Assembly: GCF_900107045.1 (NCBI RefSeq)
Contig: NZ_FNON01000001.1
Span: 1,612,001-1,676,000, forward strand
Direction: 5' to 3'
DNA: 64,000 nucleotides
Origin: Amycolatopsis xylanica
GTDB taxonomy: Bacteria; Actinomycetota; Actinomycetes; Mycobacteriales; Pseudonocardiaceae
Under the pieces are notes generated by a model. That model searched no databases. It worked only from the letters and a program-made list of their open reading frames with translations, and had not been told where the DNA came from. Below are positions 1 through 8,900 of this stretch, piece after piece (the stretch's first letter is position 1; each line of letters starts with the position of its first letter). Position numbers and translations under genes: made by a program.

Positions 1-510
1 GAGATCACGATGCTGCTCGACGTCCGCGAGGCGAGCCTGCGCTTGCACACCGGCGATCTGACCGGCGCGCGCAAGCTGATCGACTCGGCCGAGGCGGGCT
101 TGGGCACCCGGCTCCCGTTCGACGACGACCACGGCCGCGCACTCGTCGAGTCACTGCGAGCCACCCTCCACATCGGACTCGGCGATGCGGAGGGCGCTTC
201 GCGGGCGGTGAAACGGGCTTACGCGGCAGCGGTCGCCAGCTTGGACATGCCGGTCTTGGCGGTGGTCGCGGTGAGCGTGGCCGGGCTCGCGGCGCTGCAC
301 GACCGGTACGCCGACATGGCGGTCATCCTCGGCGCGGCGGCCCGCCTGCGTGGCGCGCACGACCGCACCGAACCGCGGATTCGCGATCTCACTCGCCGCG
401 GGCATTCCGTACTGGGCGAGGAAAACTTCGCCGTGGCGTACGACAAAGGCTGGCAGCTGGACGGCGCGGCCGTGCGAGCCGCGATCATGGAGTACGACTG
501 GCTGACTTGA
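1..510 (+). CDS. AfsR/SARP-type transcriptional regulator, C-terminal fragment
   Basis: The reading frame is open from the first base, so the gene begins outside the window and only its last 169 codons are present. The visible part is a helical, alanine-rich TPR-like segment with no DNA-binding or ATPase motif. Its last 60 residues (a run such as VILGAAARLRGAHDR, then ending near MEYDWLT) resemble the C-termini of BTAD-containing or LuxR-like actinomycete regulators. Its stop overlaps the end of the convergent glycosyltransferase gene by 26 bp. The family assignment rests only on the tail. The DNA-binding domain would have to be read upstream. Confidence 0.55.
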   Translation, partial: EITMLLDVREASLRLHTGDLTGARKLIDSAEAGLGTRLPFDDDHGRALVESLRATLHIGLGDAEGASRAVKRAYAAAVASLDMPVLAVVAVSVAGLAALHDRYADMAVILGAAARLRGAHDRTEPRIRDLTRRGHSVLGEENFAVAYDKGWQLDGAAVRAAIMEYDWLT

Positions 511-1687
511 GCGCGCGTTCGAGGACGCTGCTCGGGCTCGGCTGGGTGGCCATTTCGGCGGCGACCTCGGCGGCGGCCGCGCGGAACGAGTCCTCGTCGA
601 GCAGGCGGCGCACCATCGCGCGAACGCCGTCGACCTCGGCGGTGGCCGGATCTTGGCTGAGCCCGACGCCGCGGTCGGCGACACGCTGCGCGGACATCGG
701 GTTGTCGGCGAACGCCGGGAGCACCAGCTGCGGCACCCCGTAGAAGAGCGGCGCGGCCGTCGTGCCCGAGCCGCCGTGGTGCACGATCGCGTCGCAGGTC
801 GGCAGAAACGCCGATAGGGGAAGGAAACCGACCGAACGGACATTGGCCGGGAGCGTCCCGAGCGTGGTCAGGTCGGCGGTGCCCGCCGCGAGCACGACGT
901 CGACGTCCATGCCGCCGAGCGCCTCGACGACGACCGTGAGGTTGGTGGTTCCGGACAGCGCGGGGACCACCGTGCCGAGCGTGACCGCGACGCGGGGCCG
1001 GTCGCCGCGCCGCAACGCCCAGTCCGGCACGGCGGTGCCGCCGTTGAACGGCACGAACCGCATCGGCCACCACGGCACGCCGTCGCGGGCGTCGGGCTCG
1101 TCGGCGGTCAGCCCGCCCATGCTGGGTGCCCGCGGGTCGATCCGGGCGACCACGGCCGGGCGCGTGTCGCCGATGCCGAGCTTGGCCCGCATCAGGTCGT
1201 CGAGTTCGTCCTCGCCGAAGACGTTGTGCTCGGCGAGCCATTCGGCGTCACGGGCCGACCAGGAAACCCGGTTGCCCACCTCCAGCGACGGCACGCCCAG
1301 TGCGGAGGCGGCGAGCATGCCTGCGGAGTGATCGGAGGTATAGACCACGAAGTCGGCGCCGAACGCCCGCCCGGCCTCGATCGTGCCCTCGGTCATGGTG
1401 GCGGTGAACATCCCGAACGGGTTGCCGGACTTGCTGGCCAGCCGGTACTCCTCCGGCAGCTCGGTTTCGGGATCGGTCTCACCGCGGACGACGGACATCA
1501 GGTCGCCCCAGACATCGCGCCGCGGGAACACATCGACGACCGGCAGCCCGGCACGCGCGCACACATCGGTCATTTCCGACGTCGTGGCAAGGAGTACCTC
1601 ATGCCCGCCCGCGCGGGCGGCCCACACCAGCGGGATCAAGGGCAAGGTCAGGCCGTAGCCGGGAGCCGTGCAGAACAAGATCTTCAT
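485..1687 (-). CDS. GT1-family glycosyltransferase (macrolide/glycopeptide type)
   Basis: This 400-residue protein transfers a sugar from an NDP-sugar to a small-molecule acceptor in the cytoplasm. It starts with the family-typical MKILFCTAPGYGLTLPLIPL, and the C-terminal nucleotide-binding half has the conserved HHGGSGTT block (about residues 309-316) followed by GVPQLVLPAFADN. It spans the full length of EryCIII/GtfB-like enzymes. The ATG at 1687 is the natural family start. No sugar-biosynthesis genes or obvious aglycone pathway are adjacent, so the acceptor is unknown; it may serve self-resistance or a pathway outside the window. Confidence 0.88.
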   Translation of the reverse strand: MKILFCTAPGYGLTLPLIPLVWAARAGGHEVLLATTSEMTDVCARAGLPVVDVFPRRDVWGDLMSVVRGETDPETELPEEYRLASKSGNPFGMFTATMTEGTIEAGRAFGADFVVYTSDHSAGMLAASALGVPSLEVGNRVSWSARDAEWLAEHNVFGEDELDDLMRAKLGIGDTRPAVVARIDPRAPSMGGLTADEPDARDGVPWWPMRFVPFNGGTAVPDWALRRGDRPRVAVTLGTVVPALSGTTNLTVVVEALGGMDVDVVLAAGTADLTTLGTLPANVRSVGFLPLSAFLPTCDAIVHHGGSGTTAAPLFYGVPQLVLPAFADNPMSAQRVADRGVGLSQDPATAEVDGVRAMVRRLLDEDSFRAAAAEVAAEMATQPSPSSVLERALKSASRTP

Positions 1688-1710
1688 GAATCCAGCTTGG
1701 CAGAAACGAG

Positions 1711-2556
1711 CTACCGGATGTCCTCGAATTGTTCGTTCCCCAGCACTCCAAGCAATTGCAGCTTCTCGAAAGCCTCAGTGCGCGGCGGCGCGGTGAGCAC
1801 CAGCAGCGCCTGCGACTGGTCCTCGGTGAACAGCGCCTGGCAGTCCACTTCGATCTCGCCGAGCTGCGGGTGGACGAGCACCTTGTGGTCCTCGAAGCGT
1901 TTCGCGACCTCGTGCCGCTCCCACAGTTCCGCGAACTCGGCGCTTTCCCGGGTGAGCACCCGCACCAGTTCGCCCGCCCGTGAACGCGGGCCCATCGAGC
2001 CGTGCGCGGCACGCAGGCTCGCGACCAGCGCCCGGCTCTGGCGGTCGCGGTCGTGCTCGGGGTAGATCCGGCGCTCACCGCGATCGGTGAACCAGCGGTA
2101 GATCTCGCTGCGGGCGAGCCCGGTGAGCCCGGACTTGTCGCCGTACAGCGCTTCGGCGAACCGGTTCTGGACCAGTACCTCGCCGAGGTTGGACAGGATC
2201 AGCGCCGGTGTGTCCGACAGCCGGTCCAGCACCCGCAGCAACGCGGGCGCGACGTGGGTCGCCGTCACCGCCTGCGAAGGGGCGTTGCGGCCTGCCACCT
2301 GGAAGAGGTAGTCGCGCTCGTCGTCGGTGAGCCGCAGCGCGCGGGCCAGCGCCGCCAGCATCTGCTCGCTCGGCTGCGGGCCACGTTGCTGCTCCAGCCG
2401 CGTGTAGTAGTCGGTGGACATCGCGGCGAGCGCCGCGACCTCCTCACGCCGCAGGCCGGGCGCCCGCCTGCGCGCACCCGGCCCCAGCCCGACGTCCTCG
2501 GGCCGCAGCTCTTCCCTGCGGCGGCGCAGGAACGCCGCCAGCTCCGCACGATCCAT
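1711..2556 (-). CDS. XRE-family regulator with MmyB-like ligand-binding domain
   Basis: This 281-residue protein has an N-terminal helix-turn-helix (about residues 5-75, including LRREEVAALAAMSTDYYTRL and the AALARALRL stretch). A C-terminal MmyB-like PAS-type domain follows (about 105-265, with PALILSNLGEVLVQN and the late LVLTAPPRTEAFEKL). MmyB-like regulators bind fatty-acid-like ligands and usually control a divergent oxidoreductase. Here a short-chain dehydrogenase starts 99 bp away on the other strand, which fits that pattern. The frame stays open far upstream, but the MDRAELAAFL start is used because it begins the HTH fold exactly. Confidence 0.9.
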   Translation of the reverse strand: MDRAELAAFLRRRREELRPEDVGLGPGARRRAPGLRREEVAALAAMSTDYYTRLEQQRGPQPSEQMLAALARALRLTDDERDYLFQVAGRNAPSQAVTATHVAPALLRVLDRLSDTPALILSNLGEVLVQNRFAEALYGDKSGLTGLARSEIYRWFTDRGERRIYPEHDRDRQSRALVASLRAAHGSMGPRSRAGELVRVLTRESAEFAELWERHEVAKRFEDHKVLVHPQLGEIEVDCQALFTEDQSQALLVLTAPPRTEAFEKLQLLGVLGNEQFEDIR

Positions 2557-2655
2557 AACCCCAGTATCCCGCTCCGGGCGGCGCGAACCAGGGATCGCCG
2601 ATCCCCCGATGAGTGCTCTCTGCCGCCGCGCCGCCCGCCGTTCGAGACTCGAAGC

Positions 2656-3417
2656 ATGGACATCAGCGGAAACACCATCTTCATTCCCGGCGCCACCAGC
2701 GGGATCGGCCTGGCGTTCGCGCTCGCCCTCCAGGAGCGGGGCAACACCGTGATCGTCGGCGGGCGGCGCACCGAACTGCTCGAGAAGATCAGTGCCGAGC
2801 ACGGCCTCGGCGCCGTCCAGATCGACACGGCCGACGCCGAAAGCATCCAGTCCGCCGCCAAGCAGGTGCTCACGCGCTACCCCGAGCTCAACGTGCTGGT
2901 CACCATGGCGGGCGTCATGCGTGTCGAGGACTGGCACCGGCCCGAGTCGTTCCTGGAGTCGGCCGAAGGCACCGTCACGACGAACATCCTCGGCCCGATC
3001 CGGCTGATCGCCGCCTTCATCGAGCACCTGCGTACCCGGCCGGACGCCACGCTCATGACCGTCTCCTCCGGCCTCGCGTTCGCCCCGCTCAAGGTCACGC
3101 CGAGCTACAACGCCTCGAAGGCCGCGATCCACATGCTCAGCGAGTCGCTGCGGCTGCAGCTGGCCGACACCTCGGTGCGCGTGGTCGAGCTCGAGCCGCC
3201 GGCGGTCCGCACCGCGCTCATGCCAGGGCACGAGGACAACGAGCACGCGATGCCGCTCGACGAGTACATCGCCGAGGTCATGACGATCTTGGAAAACGAG
3301 CCCGGCGCCGACGAGATCCAGGTCGAGCGGGTGAAGTTCCTGCGGTACGGCGAAGCCCGCGGCGATTACCAGCAGGTCGTCGCGACACTCAACGCCACCG
3401 ACCCGCACGGTTCATAA
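2656..3417 (+). CDS. Short-chain dehydrogenase/reductase (DltE-like)
   Basis: This 253-residue classical SDR is expected to be an NAD(P)-dependent cytosolic oxidoreductase. The nucleotide-binding motif GATSGIG sits at residues 10-16. The catalytic serine lies in TVSSGLAF (about 135-142) and the catalytic Tyr/Lys in SYNASKAA (about 151-158). The second half resembles DltE-type SDRs that act on unknown hydrophobic substrates. It is transcribed divergently from the MmyB-like regulator, the probable local repressor. The ATG at 2656 is chosen because the Rossmann beta strand begins right after it. Confidence 0.9.
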   Translation: MDISGNTIFIPGATSGIGLAFALALQERGNTVIVGGRRTELLEKISAEHGLGAVQIDTADAESIQSAAKQVLTRYPELNVLVTMAGVMRVEDWHRPESFLESAEGTVTTNILGPIRLIAAFIEHLRTRPDATLMTVSSGLAFAPLKVTPSYNASKAAIHMLSESLRLQLADTSVRVVELEPPAVRTALMPGHEDNEHAMPLDEYIAEVMTILENEPGADEIQVERVKFLRYGEARGDYQQVVATLNATDPHGS

Positions 3418-3423
3418 GAACCG
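3408..3423 (+). terminator. Small hairpin at the SDR stop codon
   Basis: CGGTTC and GAACCG form a perfect 6-bp stem around ATAA. The structure spans the SDR stop codon and lacks a T-run, so it is a weak terminator candidate. Confidence 0.35.
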
Positions 3424-3528
3424 CCCCTAAGGACCAAGCCGGTTCCCGTTCGGGCAATGATCCTCGCGGTTCTCCGCCTGCCGCCGGAAAATCACGAACC
3501 AGCAGCCTTTCTGAATGGGAGCACCACC

Positions 3529-4335
3529 ATGCGCGCACCACGCAGAATGTTCCTCGCCGCGGCCGTCGCACTGGCCGTCACGGTTCTCGTACCGCAGGCC
3601 GAGGCGGCGGCCTCCAAAAAGGGAGTCAGCGCGGCCAATGTCGCAGGCTCCGCCGCCGCGATGCGCGACGTGCGCGCGTCCTGGTACTACACCTGGGCCT
3701 CGGGCACCGAGGGGATCGCCACCCCGGCCGGTGTCGAGTTCGTCCCGATGATCTGGGGCCGGGGCTCGGTCACCAAAACCCAGCTGGACCAGGCGAAGAA
3801 GCTCGGCAAGGCGGTGCTCGCATTCAACGAGCCCGATATGCGGGGCCAGGCGAACATGTCGGTCGACGAGGCGTTGGGGCTGTGGCCGCAGCTGCAGTCG
3901 ACCGGCCTGCGGCTGGGCGCGCCCGCGGTGGCCTACAGCGGCGACACCCCGGGCGGCTGGCTCGACCGGTTCATGGCCGGGGCGGCCGCGCGCGGCTATC
4001 GCGTCGATTTCATTCCCTTGCACTGGTACGGCGGCGATTTCTCGGCCAACGCGACCAATCAGCTCAGGGGGTATCTCCAGAACGTCTACAACCGCTATCA
4101 CAAGCCGATCTGGCTGACCGAATACGCGCTCATCAATTTCTCCGGACCGCAGCCGGTGTACCCGTCACCAAGTCAGCAGACCGATTTCGTGACGAAGTCC
4201 ACCGCGATGCTGCAAAGCCTTTCGTTCGTCGAACGCTACGCGTGGTTCTCGCTTTCCACCGCGACGACACGGACGGGTCTCTATTCGAACACCACGCCCA
4301 ACTCCAGCGGGGTCGCCTATCGCAAGGCAGCCTGA
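3529..4335 (+). CDS. Secreted glycoside hydrolase, GH128-like (Asl1-type)
   Basis: This 268-residue extracellular protein probably hydrolyses beta-1,3-glucan or related fungal cell-wall glycans. A Sec signal peptide is visible (MRAPRRMFLAAAVALAVTVL, cleavage near AEA-AA around residue 27). The rest is one TIM barrel of the glycosyl hydrolase catalytic core family. The likely acid/base Glu is in FNEPD (about residue 104) and the nucleophile Glu in WLTEYAL (about 203). The ATG at 3529 places the basic n-region at the start. Its 3' end overlaps the convergent LysR gene by 19 bp. Confidence 0.85.
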   Translation: MRAPRRMFLAAAVALAVTVLVPQAEAAASKKGVSAANVAGSAAAMRDVRASWYYTWASGTEGIATPAGVEFVPMIWGRGSVTKTQLDQAKKLGKAVLAFNEPDMRGQANMSVDEALGLWPQLQSTGLRLGAPAVAYSGDTPGGWLDRFMAGAAARGYRVDFIPLHWYGGDFSANATNQLRGYLQNVYNRYHKPIWLTEYALINFSGPQPVYPSPSQQTDFVTKSTAMLQSLSFVERYAWFSLSTATTRTGLYSNTTPNSSGVAYRKAA

Positions 4336-5234
4336 CGTTCGAGTCGCCCGCGCAGCCACTGGTGCGCGGGCGACAGCACGTCGCGCGGATGCCAGAACAT
4401 GCCCAGGTTCAGCTTCGGCGGCTCGATCGTCATCGGCACCTCGCGCAGGCCGAGCAGCGGGCCGAAGTGCTCGAACAACCGGCGCTGCGTCAACGTGATC
4501 AGCTCGGATCCGGCCACCATCTGCAGCGCCAGCGTGAACGAGTCGACGGTGAGCACCACCGGCTGCTCCACCATCTGCTCGTTCAGCCTGATCGTGGACA
4601 CCGGCCTGCTCGGCCCGGCGACGCCGACCGCGGGTGTCGAGTTCAACGCCTCGGCGGTCAGCACGTCGCCGACGGCCGCGTTGTCCTTGTCCGCGACCGC
4701 GATGAACTCGTCGCCGAACAGCGCTGCGTGCGGGAAGTTCAGCAGTTCGGGATCGGCCAGCTGCAACGGCCAGATCAGCAGGTCCGAGCGCCGGGACCGC
4801 AGCAGGCTGAGCCCATCGGCCGACAACGGCTCGATGGTCACCCGCACTCCGGGCGCCTCAGCGGCCAAGCCGCGCAGCGCGGGTCGCAAGAGGACAGTCG
4901 ACGCGTAATCACTGGCCATCACGGTGAACGTGCGCTGGTCGGTGGCGGGATCGAACGATCGCCCGGCCGCCAGCGCCTCACGTGCCGCGATCAACGCCGT
5001 CTGCACCGGGGCGCGCAGCGATTCGGCGAGCGGGGTGAGCACCAGCGAACGCCCCTCGCGCACGAGCAGCGGGTCGTCGAAATGACGGCGCAGCCTGGCC
5101 AAGGTGGCGCTCATGGTCGGCTGGGCCATCACCAGACGCTCGGCCGCTTTGGTGACATTGCGCTCCAGCAGCAACGCGTTGAGCGGGATCAGCAAATTGA
5201 GATCCAGCCTGCCCCACTCGGTGTTCTCAGCCAC
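4317..5234 (-). CDS. LysR-type transcriptional regulator
   Basis: The 305-residue protein has the standard LTTR layout. The winged HTH occupies about residues 9-67 (LNLLIPLNALLLERNVTKAA, then QPTMSATLARLR), followed by a LysR substrate-binding domain. The helix sequence and LVREGRSLVLTPLAE resemble the NodD/NahR branch, which often senses aromatic acids. The gene diverges from the condensation-domain fragment at 5342, and a perfect dyad fitting an LTTR box lies between them. The inducer cannot be told from sequence. Confidence 0.9.
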   Translation of the reverse strand: MAENTEWGRLDLNLLIPLNALLLERNVTKAAERLVMAQPTMSATLARLRRHFDDPLLVREGRSLVLTPLAESLRAPVQTALIAAREALAAGRSFDPATDQRTFTVMASDYASTVLLRPALRGLAAEAPGVRVTIEPLSADGLSLLRSRRSDLLIWPLQLADPELLNFPHAALFGDEFIAVADKDNAAVGDVLTAEALNSTPAVGVAGPSRPVSTIRLNEQMVEQPVVLTVDSFTLALQMVAGSELITLTQRRLFEHFGPLLGLREVPMTIEPPKLNLGMFWHPRDVLSPAHQWLRGRLERQAALR

Positions 5235-5278
5235 CGGATGATCTTACTGCGCAGGTCAGGACAACTATCACCAGCGCC

Positions 5279-5291
5279 TATGCGCCGCATA
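5279..5291. promoter_or_regulatory. Candidate LysR-type operator (perfect dyad)
   Basis: TATGCG-C-CGCATA is a perfect 13-bp palindrome with T and A at the ends, as in the T-N11-A LTTR box. It lies 45 bp upstream of the LysR start and 51 bp upstream of the divergent gene. Confidence 0.5.
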
Positions 5292-5341
5292 AGAAATCGT
5301 CCGGTTCTGGCGGTCACGCCGTTCGACCTAGCCTCGATTCC

Positions 5342-5929
5342 ATGCCGGAAGCCGCACAAGACCAGCTCGACCACTGGGAGCCCTGCTACCTCGGCCTGGT
5401 CGGCAGCAGGCCGGTCACCCCGGAGCAGGCCCGGACCCTCGACGACGGCCGGACCGTCCAGGCGGCGTTCGAACTGGACGGCCTGCTCGACCAGAACCGG
5501 CTCCGCGCGGCCTGCCAGCGGCTGCTCGACCGGAACGAAGTGCTGCGCTCGTGTTTCCCCGACCCGGACATGCGCCTGGTCGTGGCTGGCGTCGCGGTGC
5601 CGTGGCGCACGACCTACCTCACCACGTCCGACGAGCGCGTCCGGCGCGCCGAGCTGGACAAGGTGCTGGCCGGCGAGCGGGCCCGCGGCTTCGACACGGC
5701 GCGGCCGCCGCTGCTGCGCGCGCATCTGCTCCGGTTCCGGCCGCGGCGGCACACGCTCGTGCTGAGCGCGCACCGCGCGGTGGCCGACGGCGAGTCCGTG
5801 CCCACGCTCTTCGCCGAGGTCTTCCAGCTTTACGGCGGCGAGGCCGAGGTGCGCGCCGTCGAGGTCCACGAACTCACGACGTCCGCGCCGGGACGTTGTA
5901 CGCCTCGACCGACAGCCGCGCCTGGCTGA
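5342..5929 (+). CDS. Truncated NRPS condensation-domain-like protein
   Basis: The 195-residue product matches only the N-terminal third of a condensation domain: an acceptor/donor-side start with LDDGRTVQAAFELDG, then ACQRLLDRNEVLRSCF. The position equivalent to the HHxxxDG active site reads HRAVADG (about residues 142-148), so the second, catalytic His is Arg. Similarity stops near FQLYGGE, and the last 30 residues are arginine/proline-rich and overlap the end of the convergent GH2 gene by 56 bp. This looks like a decayed or truncated C domain rather than an active enzyme. A TAGCCT -10-like hexamer 7 bp before the ATG suggests a leaderless transcript. Confidence 0.6.
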   Translation: MPEAAQDQLDHWEPCYLGLVGSRPVTPEQARTLDDGRTVQAAFELDGLLDQNRLRAACQRLLDRNEVLRSCFPDPDMRLVVAGVAVPWRTTYLTTSDERVRRAELDKVLAGERARGFDTARPPLLRAHLLRFRPRRHTLVLSAHRAVADGESVPTLFAEVFQLYGGEAEVRAVEVHELTTSAPGRCTPRPTAAPG

Positions 5930-8900
5930 CCGGGCGCCGGGTGGTGATCGTGACCGTCCGGCTCTCCCCCGGCAGCAGCCAGAAGTAGTTGTCGCCGTAG
6001 AACGTCGGCAGCACCCGATCGGTCCCGTTGCTCTCGCGCAGCGAGAGCCGCACCATCGCCGCGACCGTCTGGCCGGTGTTGCGCACGGTCGCCGTGTAAC
6101 CGTCCTTTCCGGACGGACGCAGGTCGGTCGCGAGCTCCGTGCGCGCCAGCTGGTTCAGCGTGCGCATGGCCGTGTCCGTCCGGTATCGCCAATAGGTGTT
6201 CTCGGACAGCACGGCCCCGCCCGCGTCGCGCAGCGTGAGCCGGAGCAGGTGGAACGCGGGCAGGTTGTCGGCGAACGGCACGACGAACGCGCGAGCCGAC
6301 GAAACCGGTGCCACGTCGAGAGTCTGCCGTTGCGGCGCCGCGAGGCTCTTGCCGTCCAGCCCGAACAGCTCGGCGGTCACGGTGACCCCGATCAGCGCGG
6401 CCGGCGTGTGGTTGATCGCGCTCACCGACCAATCCGACAGATCGGCCTGGACATGCCGGGGCTCGCTGCCCTTGCGCGAGCCGTAGTAGCTGCCGTTGAC
6501 GTCGAGGTCGTAGTCGTAGGTCTGCCAGACCGTGCTGTGCCACGCCGGGTGCGACATCCACAGCAGCACGCCGCTGGCATCGGCCCACAGCTTGGCGTTC
6601 CACGCCTCGAAGATCGCGCGCATGCTCTCGTAGTTGACGAACTGCGCCTTCCGGCAGAACTCCGCGAGGCTCGACGACGGCGCCAGCCGCGCGTCGATCG
6701 CCGCCAGATAGCCCTGCGGGGACTGGTTGCCGTTCGTCGACCAGTCGTGCAGGAACCACGGCGCGCCGATCGGCCAGCCCGCCTCGCCCGGGCCGACCAG
6801 GTTGCGCATGCTCTCGACGACCGAGACCGTCGGCAGCCCGATTTCGCTCCAGAAGCCCTTCTTGCCGCCGGTCGCCTCACCGGTGAAGTACTGCTTCGGG
6901 TCGAGCCAGCGGTACGGGCCGTCGCCGGTGATGACGCCACCGGCCGAGTTGCCCTGGTACAGCAGGTCGGTGTTGCCGGTGACGATCTCCCGCAGCGCCT
7001 TGTCGAGCGCCGCGGGCGGGTTGCCCTCGTTGCAGCCGAACCAGATGGTCGCGCACGCGTGATGGCGGTAGCGCAGCACGGTGTCCTTCGCCTGCGCCAG
7101 GAAGATGTCGTGGTTGGCCGGGTCGGCCGACCAGCCGAGCCAGAACTCGTTCCACAGCAGGATCCCGTACTTGTCGCAGGCCGCGAACAACTCCTCGCGG
7201 TACGACGAGCCGACCCAGTTGCGGATCAGCGTGAAGTTCATGTCGCGGTGCATGGCGACCACCGCGTCGGTCCGCTCGGCCGGCATCCGCCGCAACAGCT
7301 CGTCCCAGCCCCAGCTGCCGCCACGGATGAACACCTTCACGCCGTTCACCAGGATGACCAGCGGCTTGGGCGCGTTGTCCACCGACGCCGCGTCGACCCA
7401 GTCCTGCCCGTCCGCCGAGACCTGGATCTTGAACGTCGCCGCGTACGCGGTCTCCCAGGTGAGCACCACCCGGTCGAACGCCGTCGCGGCGCCGAGGTCG
7501 ACCTGCAGCCACTGGTCGTCCTCGTAGCTCGACGTCCACCGCGTGTTCGGGTCGCCGTCGACCGCGCGCTCCGGCGGATTGCCGTCGGCCACCGTCGACG
7601 ACGTCGCGGTCTTGCCCTTCGCCAGGTCGTCGCCGGGCGCCTTGCTGTCCACAACGGACATCGTCCACAGCGAGAAGCCCCAGCTGGTCGCCCTCCGGAG
7701 CCCCTGCATCCGCACGTAGCGCGCGTTCCGCGGGGCGAGGTCGACGGTCTGGGTGGCCCGCCCGTCGCTGATCACGATCGGCAGGTCGTACTGATAGCCG
7801 ATCTGCCGGAACCCGACCTGGATCGTCCGCCGGTCGCTGACGGCCGCGCCGATCGCCGCGGTCAGCGTGAGATCGTGCAGGTTCGCATCGCCATAACCGT
7901 TGGGCCACCACAGTTTCGGGTCACGCAGCCGCAGCTGCGGGAACACCGGCGGCGCGAACACCACATCGGCCGTCTGGCCCGCCGGGACCATGACCGTGCT
8001 GGAGACGCTGACCGTGTCGAACGCGGCGGTGACCTTGACCCGCTGCGCGGTCGCGGCCGCGTTGCGCACCGGCACGGTGATCGTCACCTCGGCGACGCTG
8101 GTGTCCGGCACCTTCGTGTCCACCCGCGCGTCGCCCAGCACCGCGGCGCCGGTCGAGCGCAGCCGGACGTGATCCCAGATCCCGGACGCGCGGTCACGGA
8201 CCGCGGGCATCCAGTCCCAGCCGGACACGGCGAGATAGGTCGGCGAGTTCTTGAACATCGTGGTGTCGGCGTCGACGAACGCGTAGCCCGCCGGTCCCTT
8301 GTCACCCGGGCTGCCCGGCAGCGGCATCGGCGAGATCTTCACGGCGAGCGTCTGGTCACCGGACCTCCGCAGCGCGGCGGTGACATCGAACGCGGCTCGC
8401 CCGAACGGATGGCTCAGTGTGCCGAGATTGGCTCCGTTGAGCCAGATTTGCGCCTCGTGGTTGACGCCGTCGAACTCCAGCCACACGTGCCTGCCCGCCG
8501 AGACGTCGAGCCCGCGCGGCAGCCCGAACACCCGCCGGTACCACCACGCGTGCCGTGAAAGCGCTTCCGGGATGTGCATGTTGTTCATCCCGAACACGGG
8601 GTCGGGCAGCTGCCCCTGTTCGACCAGCGACCCCAGCACGGTGCCCGGCACGGTCGCCTTCAGCCAGCCCCGCGTGTCCACCTCGGTCCCCGACAGCGTG
8701 GCACCGTCGGTGCTCGGCGCCCAGTCCTGCATGGTCAGCACCCATCCGGACTCCACCGGCACCGTGCCGTCCGGCGCCACCGTGAGCGCGGGCGGCGCGT
8801 CGTGGTTCCGCATCGGGAAACTGGTCCAGCCTCGCACCGGCTGCCGCGCGTCACGGGTGGTCCCGTAGACCTGGAACCCGTTCAGCCCCAAGGGATTCGT

